The notes: generated by a model from the sequence alone, not told the origin. 64,000 bases of DNA from Corbicula japonica (GCA_038501625.1 JAZAYU010000257.1:496001-560000); one strand, 5' to 3'. Counted from the first letter of the stretch, positions 23,321-37,143 are shown. Numbers and translations: made by a program.

Positions 23321-25910
23321 CAATGATCTAAAGAATATATATGTGGCTACAGTATACTGTCCTGGAAACCATAGGAGCCACAGTTCAGTTACTAAACACA
23401 GATTCTTTCGAAAGCCTACACTCTTTCAACGCTTTCAATACTTTGATTAATTGAAGAATAAGCTTGAACTGGTTAATAATGTTTGCTTTCGGCAATACAA
23501 AGAATGACTAATTGTGAATAATTGTCTAAATTGTGTTAATGATGCGAGATTTCTCTCTCCTCTCCACGCTCCTCAGCTTCGCCATCCTCACTATGACAAT
23601 ATTGCTCGCTCAATACATCTTTAATACCTTTAGGGGATTTTCAAATTAAAGAATTTCATTTTCTTTTAGGTTTAATTCATACTTAGTCATAACAGCACAC
23701 AATTACAATGTTTACTTTTATGTTGGTTTAAATACATGGGCACTATGACCAGACAAGTAATGCCTATCACACTTGTTCTTTAAAAAATTGCATGATTTTC
23801 AGTTTTAGAAATGCCTAACCAGAAATGTTCTTTCACCACATGTAATTTGCATATAAAGTAATAAATGTATTCACTACATGATGTGTTTTTTGTTGCTTTT
23901 GAAGAAAAATGCAGTTTTCCACCAATTTGATATTATTTAAACACTTATTTATGGGTTTCAATTACCCCACCCCCTTAAAATACAACATTTCCACCAATTT
24001 TAACACATTAAAATGTTTTACAAGATATATAATTTAATAAATCAAGTTATTTTACCATATATTTCATAAAAAACATAATATGCATTGAAAGGAATGATCA
24101 TCATGAGCCTGTTTTTCACATTTCATGACAGATAGAGGCTAGATCTGGTACAGGAGAACTTAATTTTGGAACCTTTTTGACATAACATGCCATCTTTTAG
24201 CCTTATTTTCTGGAATTTCTTAGTGATTATGCTCATGATTTGACACAAATCATGTAAAGAGTGTTTCATTGTGATAAAAACCTATGTCTTGAAATATAAT
24301 TCATGACTCACAGAGAAATATAACAACTTATATGAAAAATATACCATATTTTGACTAAATTGAAGAAAATAAAATATATAAAAATAATAATAAGGCTGAA
24401 ATACCCCCCCCCCCCCCCCCCCAAAAAAAAAAAAATATGCATTTTATTGATAAAACAAACTTCAAGAAGCTCATTCCAATCAAAATCCACATTACAATGA
24501 CTACTTTCAGTGAATAAAGGGACCAAATGTTAGAATTTAATCAATTTTGCATATTCAAGGGAGGTAATCACAATAATGGAAAGACAGTTATATCTGTTGT
24601 TTATCAATTCATTGTGGTTCATAACCTTGCTAATTTGAATGTTTTTATACATTACAGCTGAAATACAACTTAAATTAGATTTAGTTCACTATATTTGAAG
24701 AAAGAGATAAAAATCTAAACACTAGTGGGGTGACAAATGCATTATAAAAATACTACACCCCTGCATTCTTTCAAGTTGCATCATTTTAAAAGAGCTCAGA
24801 GACCACCAAAACTAAACAAAATAAAGCTGGAAGCAGTCTGTTTGTTTTAAACTATTATGAAAGATGTTTTTGGGCCAAAATGCTGCAAAATTTACAAAAA
24901 TGTTGCCTCAGATATTCAATGTGACTTGTTGGGTATAAAATTTTGAAAGGCATCTTCTCGCGACATAATATTTATCGCAAAAAAGTAATAAAATCATTTC
25001 GACAAAATCTTTTCGTGCAAAATGCATTCCAAAACATTCACGAAGAATGCCGGAAACATTTTTACATGCAGAATCCTTTAACACATAGGAAACTATAAAA
25101 CCACATGTGATGTAGACCACTATTATTTGTTTGGCACCAAAATTCCTACCCACATGATACTAATATTACTCAATGTGCATTTGTATGAAATCTTTATATA
25201 ATACATGAGCCATTTTCCCTTAATTATGGTACATGTTCTATTAATCTACAAGTTTTAAGCAATAAAATATGCAGAAAACCCTTACTAGTGCTCCTTCTAG
25301 TACTAATCAAGCATTGTTTACATCCAGGCTTTAGGTCAGAGACCACTAAATAGTTTCCCATAGACTTACATTATAAGATTTGGTCCTCCTGTGATTTTAT
25401 TTACACGACTTGTTCCAAAACTACCCCAGATTTGCATAGTGGCACTCTTGGGAAATGCAAAAATGACCAAGAATTGGTGCCTTCACCAACTCATTCTCTC
25501 AGCATTTTAAACCGAAAGTAACCACCCCCAGAATGTAAACAAATCTCTAACCCAATAAGGAAATTACCAACTTCTTTAAAGTGACACAAATCACCTTTCA
25601 AACAGTGTTTTAAATAATCATTTTTATTTTTAAGTGTATAATTAAAGTCATTTTACATTTTTGAAAACAAAAAATTATTCTATTCTCTATAGTTTTGGCC
25701 AATGAATCTTTGAAAATAAATTAAGCCCGAATCGTCCCTAGACAAAATTGTCCAATCCGCGACAGGCTTTTCTATTTCTTCTTCTTCTTCCAGTATACTG
25801 GCCGTCTTCAACTGACTGAAGTTTACTGCCAGGTTAAAATGCGCAAAGAGAATAGATAAGAGTAAAAAGTGTGAAAAATATTTATAGTGAAGGTTAAAAA
25901 CGGACAAGCA
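23321..25910. other. Stretch without recognised genes
   Basis: AT-rich. It holds a C19 run followed by A13 (24404-24435) and no supported exon. The sequence around 24700-25560 reads like decayed repeat (for example 'ggtcagagaccactaaatag'), but I cannot assign a family. Confidence 0.4.
24404..24435. repeat. C19-A13 homopolymer pair
   Basis: A run of C followed directly by a run of A; length may be uncertain in the assembly. Confidence 0.95.
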
Positions 25911-25914
25911 GCAA

Positions 25915-26351
25915 TTAGACAAAGAGTTGGGACAGTTGATTACGGAATGACTCAACTGACCCGGCTGACGTGACTTCTGGAGGTAGGTTGTTCCATTCCT
26001 TAATCGTGCGTGGAAAGAAGGACTGTTGGCGGTAGAGTGTACGGCAGTATGGAATCTTGTAGGAATGGATGTTGGTGTTCCTGGTAGTACATGTAGTGGA
26101 GTTGTTCAAAATCAGTTGCGAGTTGTCAAGTGTGACTTTGTTGTTTATAGCTTTGTAGAACATGATGAGTCTAGCTTCTTTACAACGTTCCTGGAGTGGT
26201 TTCCATTTTAGGTCCAGTAGCATATCAGAAACGCTGGATCTATTGTGGAAATTGTTCTTAACATATCGTGCAGCACGTCGTTGGACCATGTCTAGACGGT
26301 GTATTTCTCCCTTCTCGTAGGGGTCCCAAACTGTACTAGCATATTCGACTG
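25915..26351 (-). pseudogene. Non-LTR retrotransposon (LINE) reverse transcriptase, 3' terminal fragment
   Basis: On the minus strand the frame reads TVEYASTVWDPYEKGEIHRL, VQRRAARYVKN, LKWKPLQERCKEARLIMFYK and FFPRTIKEWNNLPPEV, the characteristic C-terminal part downstream of the RT of Jockey/CR1-like ORF2 proteins. It ends at the TAA before about 25915. A short gaagaa-rich tract at 25783-25795 lies in its 3' region. The 5' end is truncated, as usual for LINE copies. Confidence 0.85.
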
Positions 26352-28280
26352 TATTTACTGTCCTCTTACCTTAAGTTTCACGATATTCCATTCATCGGTT
26401 TATCGGTTTATTTATAAATGGCTCTGAACATAAGGAGGGACAATAACAAAATATATAACTTTCTGCAAGCGGCGGAAGACGCTAAATGCTGTTGACGCAG
26501 CTCTATTTATGAATGAATAGGTTGTGTTGTATATCAACTTTCGGATTATGCATGTGGAATTAAAGAAAATATCTAGAAGCCCAAAGCAACTCGGTATGTG
26601 GCACTCTTTTGTAATTTTCACATGTAAATCGTAGGTACCCGTGTTCGTAAACTTGTATTAGTAAACATGACAGATGTGTTATGCTTACGAATTTGGAACA
26701 CTTACACCTTGATTATCTATTTGTATAGCAACTTTGGTTTTTATAAGACTTTCACGCAACAAGCATCATTATTGCAGTGTGGGCCAAATTTAATGCAAGG
26801 GTACCGACACAGCTTTTTCAAAGAATAGGCTGTTGCAGAAGTAGATACATCTTTTGTTTGTTTGGATAATAAAAAAACTTAATTAAAAAAGCTATGTATA
26901 TTTATATGTGCAAGATTATTCCTCTGATGTGGGATTCCTTTTGCTCTTCGATGAGACCTAAATAGGATAAAGATTAAAACTGACAACTATGAAAGCTCCT
27001 TAGTTTTAATCCACAGACAAAAATAAAGACTATAAATTCACCTTAAGTGCTAGAATAATAATACTGAAAGTCGCAACAAAAATCATGTTATGTCCTTGTG
27101 CAAAATGTGAGACATGGCAGGAGCGGATCCGGATGTCTCTTAAAAAGCGGTGAATTCCACGCTCCGCCATAAACAAATGGTAACAAGGACGCATTCTGAA
27201 ATGTATTTTTAACGTTCGTTATAAAGATTTTACATGATATCGTATTTTTAAAGAGTTATTTTGCAAGTGGCACAATTACACAGATCCGTGTCTTCTTGTT
27301 TTATATGACGTTATCTGATACCTTCTTATAGCAGTTATAAATTATCTTATCCGTGTAGTTTCTGATGTCTGTAAGTCTTGTCTAGAAAGCTTAATGCATT
27401 GAAACTCATTTTGAAAATAGTATTTATGATTTAATTTATGATTTTACAAACAAGAACTTGCACGACTTGTGAAACTGCCTTTTATCTTCTTTAATTCAAT
27501 TATAAAACACATCTCCATAGAACGCCGGTCCAGAAAAGTAGTATAGGTCTCTATATTACTCAGAAATACCAGTAGTTATTTAATCTGCAGTTATATTTTT
27601 CAATTAAATCTGGATATTTTTGGCGATAAAACTTTCAAAAGGTTTTTCTTTATTTGCGGCTCTTATAACCCTGTTTTTAACGTTATTTCTGTAGGCCTAA
27701 TGCAAATATTACGTTCGCTGAAAACTTTAACATTTGACAAGCTCTCAAGCAGCGAACAGGCTGTGAAATATAAACCCCGTAGGTTGTGGCACGTTGGATT
27801 TCACCATCAAAAGAGGGAAATTTTACAATATTTAATCAAAATCGTTCTTTTTATCACATATTATTATAGTTACAAAAAACGACAACCTACTGTCTAAACT
27901 TAAGATTTGTCTACTAAAGTATTTGTTTGCCTTTCTTCATGCTATATCGATAATAATTTTAATATTAGTAATTTTAATGCTGGAAAAATAGGTTAAATTT
28001 CGATTGATTTATTGCAATTAAAGATAATAAATATAAGACCAATAACGTCTTTGTGGCTATTCCTGATAGTGTAATTTCCTTTTCAAACAAGGAATGTGAA
28101 AAATATTGGACAAATTATTTTTACATGAAAACCGTATCTTAAAATCCAACTATGTAGTGGTGAAATATTTTTACTGTAAATATCTTACACCATTATGTAC
28201 ACGCGCTAAGGTTTTATACAGCGAGAAAAGTAATTCTGAACATCAGAAGAAGATATGTTTTCACCATAACGGCAGCCATC
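26352..28280. other. Stretch without recognised genes
   Basis: AT-rich, no exon with good splice sites, no clear repeat. Short frames here look like chance. Confidence 0.35.
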
Positions 28281-28283
28281 TTC

Positions 28284-28910
28284 AATAAAACCGAAAGTAG
28301 GGGCATTAAGAAACACGTCTATCTCAACTCACATAGAACTCATACTATTCGAAATACCTGTGCAAAGGTTTTAATCTTAAATCACAAAATGCAGTTTTTT
28401 TTCTTCGAGCTGATCTTCAATTACAAAGCAGCCGAACACGACAATTTCGATAATGCTTTCAACTAATTTCACGGTGCCTATCCATATCGGCTGTTTCTTT
28501 GCGAAATTCGCTATATCGGCTGTTTCTTTGCTTCGGCAACGGCTATTCTTTGCTAATAACAATGGATGGAGAGCATATGTCGAAGATTCCAGATGCAAAT
28601 GTTACAGATATAAGGTATATTGTACAAAAAAAGGTTGTGCACGGAACATTAGAATGTCTAAACTATGCATTGTAGTGTTTACTTTTCAAATGTCGGCGAT
28701 TGTGGCCGAAATCTCGATGAAACTAGTTGACGATACACAGACGTAGAGCACAGATCCAGCTTTTCCGCAGTCTATAACGAGTGTTTGCTTTGATATCTAA
28801 CGTATCAAGCGATATATTATATTCATTTCTTCAATATTCTTCCAAAAAATACTTACAAATAGGTCGAAATATTAATAAATTTATCCAAAACCCTTTACTT
28901 TCGGTTTAAT
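28284..28910. repeat. Possible short-TIR element
   Basis: Inverted ends around 'aaaaccgaaagtaggggc' (28288) and 'ccctttactttcggttta' (28890) enclose 630 bp, with a duplicated 'tcggctgtttctttgc' inside. The ends match over only about 14 bases, so this is tentative. Confidence 0.35.
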
Positions 28911-30780
28911 TGGGGCACCGGCGGCCTCTCTGCTCACCAATTTTTGATGCACAGGCTGACTCTCTGCATTGCGCAGAGGTAGGCTCAACGATAATGACTT
29001 CTTAGGCACCTGTTTACTCACTGTATTATGGACAATTTAGAATTTTGTCACTGCATTCTCATTAGAATAAAAATTGACGTTACATGAGCAGTGGACTTCG
29101 AAGTTGAACGAGAAACCTTAAGGTTTATCGCAGCTGTGTTAGTATCCTTTTTATGTAAGGTTAATGCATACATTGCTAAATGTTTATGAAAATGCTAATA
29201 GATATGTCTAACAATAATAAAGCTTAACCAAACTTTAACAAGGTTAAATCACTTACTTGGTAATTTTGGTATTTTTGTATTGCGATGTGTTTAGTACCCT
29301 GCTACTGGAGCACTTGACCTTTGATATCTGCTTTGGACGAGTAAGTTTTTTAACCAAACGATATAAATAGTTTTAAGGTTATATAAAATTGTTGTCAATG
29401 AAAAGTTTTAATTTTTTTCAGATATAATCATCCATCTTTACATTATGACGAATGTTTAAACCAGTTTCGTATATTGATATTCACTGTTTTATAATACATG
29501 TAAATGTTTACATGAATATTATCAGTTTTTATTGAGTATTAAGGTCAATGACCATTGGAATATTTTCAAACTGGTTAATTGTTAACAACTCAAAACTTAA
29601 ATTTAAAACAAATAACGCCCAAAACACAAAATTATGAAATGGCAAGCTTATACATTCACATAGTTTGCGATGTTAAGCGATCGCCAAACTCATGATAAAA
29701 ATCGTGAAGACCTGTTCAATGCACCTATGTTTTTAACAATTCAGGTTTTGCAACGTTAACATTGCCCTCCTGTTTTCAAAATCCAGAAGCTTAAATAAAC
29801 ACACCGTATTCTAACCATGCAATAAAAAATTGTTACAGGATGGAACAACCTATTAACCATATTTTTTTTTAAATGTGTTGTATTTGTTTTATGAAAATGA
29901 GGTTTGATGACTGGAAAGGGATATTCAAAAACCAATAATTGCCTTTCGACGTTGAATTTAATTGGTCTCTGTATAGATTTGAAAGTTCATGACTTTTCTG
30001 GTAACCCGATTAACTAATAAATCGAGAAGCTTTTTCTGTTTACCTATTGGCCATGCGATATTTGACTAAAATACTTATAATAACACGAATACTGAATACT
30101 GGTATCCGAATATTTCTTTTCTAAAAGTCTACTTTCGATTTCAGTAATGTTCCACAATCTGTTACTTCTTCTGGTATTTACTTCTAAAATTGAACGTTTT
30201 CAGAAAATAAGTCGTTGCAATGCCCTAATTAAATCTATTATAAATATTCGATTTTAAATTCCTTTACAAACAAAGAAAGAAAATTAAGTCGTAAGGTACG
30301 TATGAAAAATTAACATAGATTCAATTCTTTAAATCTAAACCTTATCAACTCAGTTCATCTATAGTTAGTATAACACACTGCGCTATAAACTCAAAATACT
30401 AAGATAACACACAGGATGTATTTTACAGATTTTTGTAGTTTACAAAATTTACAAAATTTGTCACAGTTTCTTCTGTTGACATTTTTAATTTAAACCTTAA
30501 AGAATGATATTATTGTGTCAAAGTTACAAAACGGTGGAAATAAAAAAAATACCGCTACGTTTTGCGTATTAACTTGACGCAATTCATTAATATTTTCAAA
30601 AGATCGTTTATCGACATTTTCAAAACAGCTTCTGAATAGCAGAGGTCTATTGTTTAAAGCAGAACAATTACAGAATATAACACACATAAATACGCCGGTG
30701 AAACCTGCGATCCTGACAAAATCATATCAACTGTTTCTGAGGCTGCATATCAGTCGTAATATTGTAACCGAAAATGAAAG
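28911..30780. other. Stretch without recognised genes
   Basis: AT-rich, no supported coding or repeat feature. Confidence 0.35.
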
Positions 30781-31043
30781 TTGATCATCAAGTTTCATAC
30801 AATACAAAAAATTAGACCCCATTACCAGGAAAATTCGAATGCTATTCTACTCTCCTTTGAATTATGAACTTCCTTTGAATTACGAACAAGATGGTGTATG
30901 TCGATTTTTGGAGCCCTATAAAATAGGCAGTCAAAAGGGGAAATAATATCGATGCTTGACCACGACTGTAATTTAATTGCAAGAAATCTACGGCTGCTGA
31001 ACTATTCGTTGAAATAATTTAGAATAGATGAACGGAAGTTTGA

Positions 31044-31200
31044 AAGCCACCGAACACGGCAAATATGAAAATATTCCAGGCTCTGTTTGTTTGAGTCTGT
31101 TCATGGGCAGTATTGGAAATGCATATTACTGCCCACGCCACCTAGCTTCGGGTTGAACGTAACTAAATATTTTCACCAATAAACAGTACAATTTTGATCC
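31044..31200 (+). repeat. Interspersed ~150-bp repeat inside the left-arm insertion
   Basis: Second copy of the repeat at 2843-2985 (gccaccgaacacggcaaata, cctgttcatgggcagtatt-like, 'aataaacagtacaatttt'). Confidence 0.7.
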
Positions 31201-31779
31201 ATCCCAAACGACGTGCATTATTATACATTTTTAGTCTGTCGGGCGCTCACGCACCGACAGTCTTTAGCTAGATATCGAAAAGACGCACCGACAAAATAAT
31301 AGCGCGGCACGCGGTTTTTAACTTCCTGTGTATCATTGCTCCCTCAACCGTATACCAACGGGTTCTGCGGTGTCAGCACAAGATCAGGTTGAACCATTTT
31401 ACGAATTTTGATCGCTTTTTGTACGTTCTGGTGTTATTTTGAAGCTTTTAGAAAAAAACACCATCCAACTAGCAAAAAGAGAGAAGGAGGTAGAAAGCTG
31501 AAACTGTAATCAAAGTAACTATGTGTTGTCTCTGTCTTTTATCATTGTTAAACTGATAAGTAGTGTTTTCAGAGTTCAAAACTGAGTTACAAAAATGCAG
31601 AATTATATGTACTGTTTATAGAAAAATGTCAAGATCTATGTGTCTTTGATTGCCTACTGTGTAACAATTTCAAATCCCCGGTCGTAACAATTTTTAATGC
31701 AATTTTAACACTGTAAATTAAATATTCGCAGCGCTAAAGAACCAAGGAAAAAAGAACAATATAAAACATATTTGAAAGT

Positions 31780-31781
<2 letters not shown>

Positions 31782-31817
<36 letters not shown>
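31782..31817. repeat. (CT)18 microsatellite
   Basis: Uninterrupted CT dinucleotides, likely polymorphic. Confidence 0.95.
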
Positions 31818-31820
<3 letters not shown>

Positions 31821-33489
31821 GAGGTTATTCTGCCTTTATTGCATCATAGTATTTAACACGGAAACTCTAACCAGTTTAACAATCATACCAGCCAAAGATA
31901 CCACATTGTTTTGTTATTTTTTGTTTCAAATTCAGCGCATAACCATTTCCACCCCCTCCTCCACACCTGCTAAAAACTTCGCCGTTTTTTTTAGTTTCAA
32001 TACTGAATATAATACTTGTTGCAACTGAATTTACTGTCAGCCGAGATTACACATTAATTTAAATAATGTAAAAATTGTCTTATAACTGAATGTAAAACAC
32101 AATATTATTACGACAAAATGCGTTTTGATGTAAAACTGCGTTCCCTGATATGGGACCTGACAGTCTAATATTAAACTCAACTGAAAAATAGTTTAACGAA
32201 AACTTCAGCAGCCGTAGATTTCTGGAAACTGAAGTTTTATCCGAAGGAAGGTATCATCCTATTTTAACGAATACATACAATTTTTTAACCCAACAAAAAG
32301 AATAAACAATTTAATATTTCCTAAAGTAATTGAAAGGTGGACTACATTCAGTCAAGTCACGGTTGTTATTCTTACACTGATACAATCAAAGCGCTGGCGT
32401 GCTGGTTGACAGCGTAGTTTCAACGGAGTAATCAAAGGCGAAATGCATATTAAGGAAGCGTAAAGATTGCTGTTGATGGTCTTAAATTGGCTGTCATAGG
32501 GGAGCAATGAATAACAAGAAGTAGTTTTTAGACTGGCGCGCATGCTGTTAACTCTGCGACGCGCAGTCCTTAACTTCGGGTGTATCATTGCGACCACGAG
32601 AGCGTATCAAGTAGGTGGTCACCGCGAGAGCAGGCCGAAATGTTCTGCACATGTGTGAAGCACAATGCAGCACACCATTCCACGAATTCTGAGCGATTGA
32701 TAGAAAGTTTCCGTGTAATTTTGGAGCATCCATGCCAAAAATTCCATCGAACAAATGTAGAGTGAAATCATGACCAGCTACGGCAGTGAACAAGCAACTG
32801 GATATGCATGAGTAGTTTAGTTAAGCCTGAAAGATTTCGTAGTTGTGTGGCATAAAAAGTAGTGCATGTTAAGAAAATACAAATATTTCGAGAAGAAATG
32901 CGAACTTTGAAAGATAATGCTACAAATAAAAACAAGTTGTTCGAACAACTATGAAAGGATATTAAAAGAACGATTAAAAACAAATCAGTCACGTGACAAG
33001 CGGGAGAAAGCGTGGGTTGCCATTTTGGTTAGGTTGGAGTAGTTGTGGATCGAGATTTTGCTCGGCTATCAAGGACCGGGCCGGGTCGCAGTGTTCTCCC
33101 CAGACAACCGTTAACAAGCTTTGATCTATTTCCAACAAGTGTTAAATTCGCCGACATCATATATCCGTTTATTCAAAATCGACAATAAAAACACCTCATT
33201 CAAGGTTAAGCAATGGGCGATTTTACCAATCACAATCGATTTCTTTACTATCAGCTGGATAACTCCGCCTCTCCACGTTGTGAATTCGCAAGTCTGTCGG
33301 TGTCGTTTGATCGTATTTTGGCTCTGCCGACTGTTGATATTCTCAATTAATAGCGGAACACGGTGTGTTTGACATAATGTTCAATGATTTTAATGAGATG
33401 CGATCATGAGTAATAATTTGGTTATTCTTAGTTCTGTGATTAGAAGACAAACACTTCGAAAATTGTACTGTATACATGTATGAATATAA

Positions 33490-33960
33490 TTGTGCGATAA
33501 TGGATTTCTTTTAAACAAATCTATTGGCAAGTTGCAGTTAGAACTTAAATTGCAAAAGAAATACATTCTGTGGCATTTTACTGCGCTATCATCGTTACGA
33601 TCAGTTACGATCAGTTCATTTTCGTCGGACACATTTTCAAGTATGCATGCGCGAAAGAACGACGACTCGTCAATTCTATCTTATTTCAAGAGAAACCGGC
33701 CTTGCGAGGCTGATGCCAACTCCATCGGGCATTCTGAACTTCAAAATTCTAGAAATGAGATCGAGATCATTCCGGATAGCCCTTCAAGAGCGACTCTGAC
33801 GATGCCAAGTACCCCTTCACGTCGTGAAATAACTCCGACGCCGGAAGCGGTACCCCAACATGCCGAGACACTGAATCAACGCCGGCTACCTCGAACAGCC
33901 AGTTCGATCCAGTCAGGTGTCGATCCTAAGTGGAAGAAAGTCTACTCCTGGTTGCAATAA
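33490..33960 (+). pseudogene. hAT-transposase-like N-terminal region
   Basis: 156 codons with SILSYFKRNRP and, at the end, DPKWKKVYSWLQ. This resembles the N-terminal lead of ZNF862/KIAA1586-type hAT proteins before their zinc finger (pattern W..YPWL). The zinc finger and catalytic centre do not follow. The assignment leans on the matching C-terminal exon at 34359. Confidence 0.4.
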
Positions 33961-34358
33961 GTTGGCAATGGTTTTTTATATATATTTACTTAACCTTGTG
34001 ACTTGCATTAAATAAATAAAATAACTCAATTTCATGCTACTATATATAAAAAGGGAAATATGCATATCAGGAATCGCCACACTCATAAAACACAGCCTCC
34101 TCTGCAGCAAACAGAAGAGAGGAAAATAAATGATTTGTTTGTTGATTGTTTAACAGAAAATGGGAACCGTATGGGTTAGCGCCTTGGAACAGTCAGTGGC
34201 AAAATTATTTGCTACTAGGGGTTTAAACCAGGTTCTAGGGGTGCACTACATAATTTATTATACCTGTTTGTGTTAACTGAATACCTATTATGATATTATT
34301 TTTATATATGTGAAGCAGTCTATATGTTTACTGGTATCGTAAATTAATTTAATTTCAG

Positions 34359-34531
34359 ATTGTGAGTGGGGTTTTTCCACTTTATCAAGAGTGAAGACAA
34401 AGCTTAGAAGAAGGCTTTACAATTCAACATTAAATTCATTGTTAATGATATCCATGGAAGGTCCTGATGTACTGAAGTTTGATTATAATAAGGCAGTCAG
34501 CACTTGGGCCCAACAAAAAAGAGGCTTCTGA
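34359..34531 (+). pseudogene. hAT transposase C-terminal dimerisation exon
   Basis: After acceptor aatttcag the frame reads FSTLSRVKTKLRRRLYNSTL then SLLMISMEGPDVLKFDYNKA and VSTWAQQKRGF, ending TGA at 34529-34531. This is the hAT-family C-terminal dimerisation pattern (FS.L.RIKTKLRNRL...LM.ISVEGP). With the N-terminal piece 400 bp upstream, the middle of the transposase is missing, so the element is non-autonomous. Confidence 0.75.
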
Positions 34532-35041
34532 AAGTTTAATCCTAATTCTGTCAGTTGTAATGAAACACTGAGTTTGATATGTGTGAGATATCTTGGACAA
34601 TGAAGGTGAAAAACTAACTATACAGAGTATATAGTTGACATTGTAACTTGATGAGATCAGATCAGTTTATGTTATTAAAACACATGTTGACATACTGTTT
34701 ACACATTGTTTCACATTATTTATGTTTTTTAACTTTGTACCTTTCTTGGCTCTAAAGAGATAAAAAACAACCATGTACTATATACAGTTTTTGCAGTAAA
34801 CTTTGGTACAAATATAAAACTGTATAAAATGATAGTTAAAAAATAAAGTTTCGCGGGCTTAAATCCACGAACAGTCCAGCGACAACCCTTCCAAAAATCC
34901 TGGGGAGACCGTTAGTAAGTTGGCGAATATTTATGTTAATGCATTGTTGCGATCGACGTAAAAATTAAGATTGTAACTGTTTCAATCTCTTAAGGTACTG
35001 AGCCTTGTGCATTTCATTGTTGACACTACTCAGTTGTGGCG

Positions 35042-35140
35042 GAGCCTGGTCATCGTTATTCTAGCAAAACTTAACCACTAATCATACTCTTCTGCATCAA
35101 AAAGTGGTTAAATTTTGCTAGAATAACGATGATCAGGCTC
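35042..35140. repeat. 99-bp hairpin MITE in the right arm
   Basis: Arms of about 38 bp starting gagcctggtcatcgttattc face their reverse complement with two mismatches. Absent at the matching place in the left arm, so it was inserted after the arms formed. Confidence 0.8.
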
Positions 35141-36115
35141 TTACTTACTTACGGTCCATGAAAGCTGAGCAAAATCTCGATCCACAGCTACTCCAACCTA
35201 ACCAAAATGGCGACCCACACTATCTACCGCTTGTCACGTGACTGATTTGTTTTTAATCGTTCTTTTAATATCCTTACGTATTTGTTCGAACAACAACATT
35301 AAATTGTTTTCTTGTTTTTATTTGTTGCATTTTCTTACAAAGTTCGCATTCTTTCTCGTTATATTTGTGTGTTTGCATTACTTTTTATGCCGGACACTTA
35401 CGAAATCTTTCAGGCGTAACTAAACTATTCATGCATATCCAGTTGCTTGTTCACTGCCATAGTTGGTCGGGATTTCACTTTACATTTGTTCGATGGCGTT
35501 TTTGGCATGGATGCTCCAAAATTACACGGAAACTTACTATCAATCGCACAGCATTCGTGGAATTATGTGATGGATTATGCTTCACACATGTGCAGAACAT
35601 TTCGGCCTGCTCTCCCGGTGACCACAAAACCCAAATCCATACAGAGTTGTCGTTTCTTGCAGTCTCTTATAGCGAGTTAAGGAGCGACAACTCTGGATAG
35701 AGATTGCACAAAACCTACTTACTCATTCTATAAATAGCGGTCACGTCATCAAGCTAACATAGACCTCTATCATAAGAACGCATAACAATCCTAATCAGGA
35801 TTTTTGTCCTCATACGCGGTGTTAACAGTCCGCAATGTAGTAACGTCAATTAACCGTAGTCAAATGAATAAATATTGTATTTTTTGTCGATTTATTTTAG
35901 AAACGTATCAGATAACCCGTAATATTGAGTTGTATATCCCTTATTTACGGCATCGTTAGTTATGACTGGCACATGCGCACCAGTCTAAAAACGAAACAAT
36001 CCATCTTGTTCGTAATTCAAAGGATGGTCAAATAGCGTTCGAGTTTTTCCGGGCAATAGGCTCTAATTTTTTTATTCTTTGAAATTTGAGGCTCGCCTTT
36101 CATTTTTAGTGACAT

Positions 36116-37030
36116 TATTCCGTTTGATATGGAACCCCGTAAGCGGCTGATTTGTTCATAGAAGTGTTCCCCCGACTTGATAAATGAAATAGATCCAAGA
36201 GTTCTGTGAATCAAATACTGATTGTACCTAGCAAAATATAATCATGACAGTTGAAGAGCCTGAGCCACCAACCAGGCAAAAATCAAAACGACAGTTGATA
36301 CCATACTGTATTACATTGAAGATTTTGTGATTGATCTAAAACTAATTTGATAACTTGCAAACAGCTGAAAACAAAACAAAATCTAAAAATAAACGTTCTT
36401 CGCGATGTCCTAATTAATTATAGTTTGTCTAAAAGTAGCATGTAAACAGTATGGGTTTCATAGTTTGAAATTAAGAGTAAGATAAGGTGAAGCATCATGA
36501 CCTTCTTTTTATATATCATGCACAAAGTACCTCAGTTAATAGTTTATTTAGCCTTCGACCTCGCATCACTACTGCGGTAAGAATTCTCTGTCGAGATTGT
36601 ACGATCATATGACTAAGGGTGATGCGCAAAACGAGCATTCAATTATTTTTTTTTCAGTCATGTTGAAAGTTCGCAAAACAGTTGAACTCTGTCCAACTTA
36701 AAGGGGAATTCCGGACAATTTAAAATAACATGATTGCAAAGACATTTACAAAATTTCTTCACATCAGTGAAGACTTTTGAGAGTCGGACCATAAATAGCT
36801 AAACTATGGCTATCTGAAATTGATGATTTAATGCCTATGGAGGCAACCATTTTTGAATGGTGACCAGTGAAATCATCAGTCACTAGTGCAGAAATAAATA
36901 TATTGCATTTAAATGAACTAAATATATCTCAGCAACCAATGGGCCGATTTTAACAATCTTTTCAGTTCTGTGCTCAGATTTCAAATGTCTTTGCAATAAA
37001 AACTTATTCCTGTATTCCGAACTATAATTA
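36116..37030. other. Stretch without recognised genes
   Basis: AT-rich. Contains 'ggggaattcc' at 36703-36712, which fits the NF-kappaB consensus, but it sits 5.7 kb from the TBK1-like start and in repeat-like sequence. Confidence 0.3.
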
Positions 37031-37143
37031 AACAACGGTAATTTGGCAATGTTTACATTGGCGTGTTTACATTGCCTTTACATTTAAACAATGAAATTAT
37101 ATTTTAATCGTTGTTTAATACAAAGCGTAAAGCTATCAATACT

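Larger units (their letters stand above)
30785..36115. mobile_element. Nested hAT-like element with long inverted arms
   Basis: Left segments 30785-30895, 32522-32550 and 32590-33050 match, in reverse complement, right segments 36000-36115, 35966-35998 and 35170-35650. The left arm is broken by a ~1.6-kb insertion (about 30896-32520). The core holds two transposase-like pieces (33490-33960 and 34359-34531). hAT elements normally have short TIRs, so arms of this length suggest an inverted duplication of the ends. Confidence 0.6.

Noticed and set aside
28453..28746. 97-codon plus-strand frame with several cysteines
   Set aside because: No domain recognised, inside a possible TIR element, and overlapped by an open minus-strand frame.
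32768..32992. Short frame starting MTDLFLIVLLIS, also present at 35238-35423
   Set aside because: It lies in both inverted arms, so the similarity follows from the duplication. No other support for coding.
33390..33632. 80-codon minus-strand frame opposite the hAT-like lead region
   Set aside because: Shadow of the plus-strand frame, with no features of its own.
36703..36712. Perfect NF-kappaB consensus ggggaattcc
   Set aside because: 5.7 kb from the kinase start with no promoter evidence; one 10-bp match is expected by chance in a window this size.
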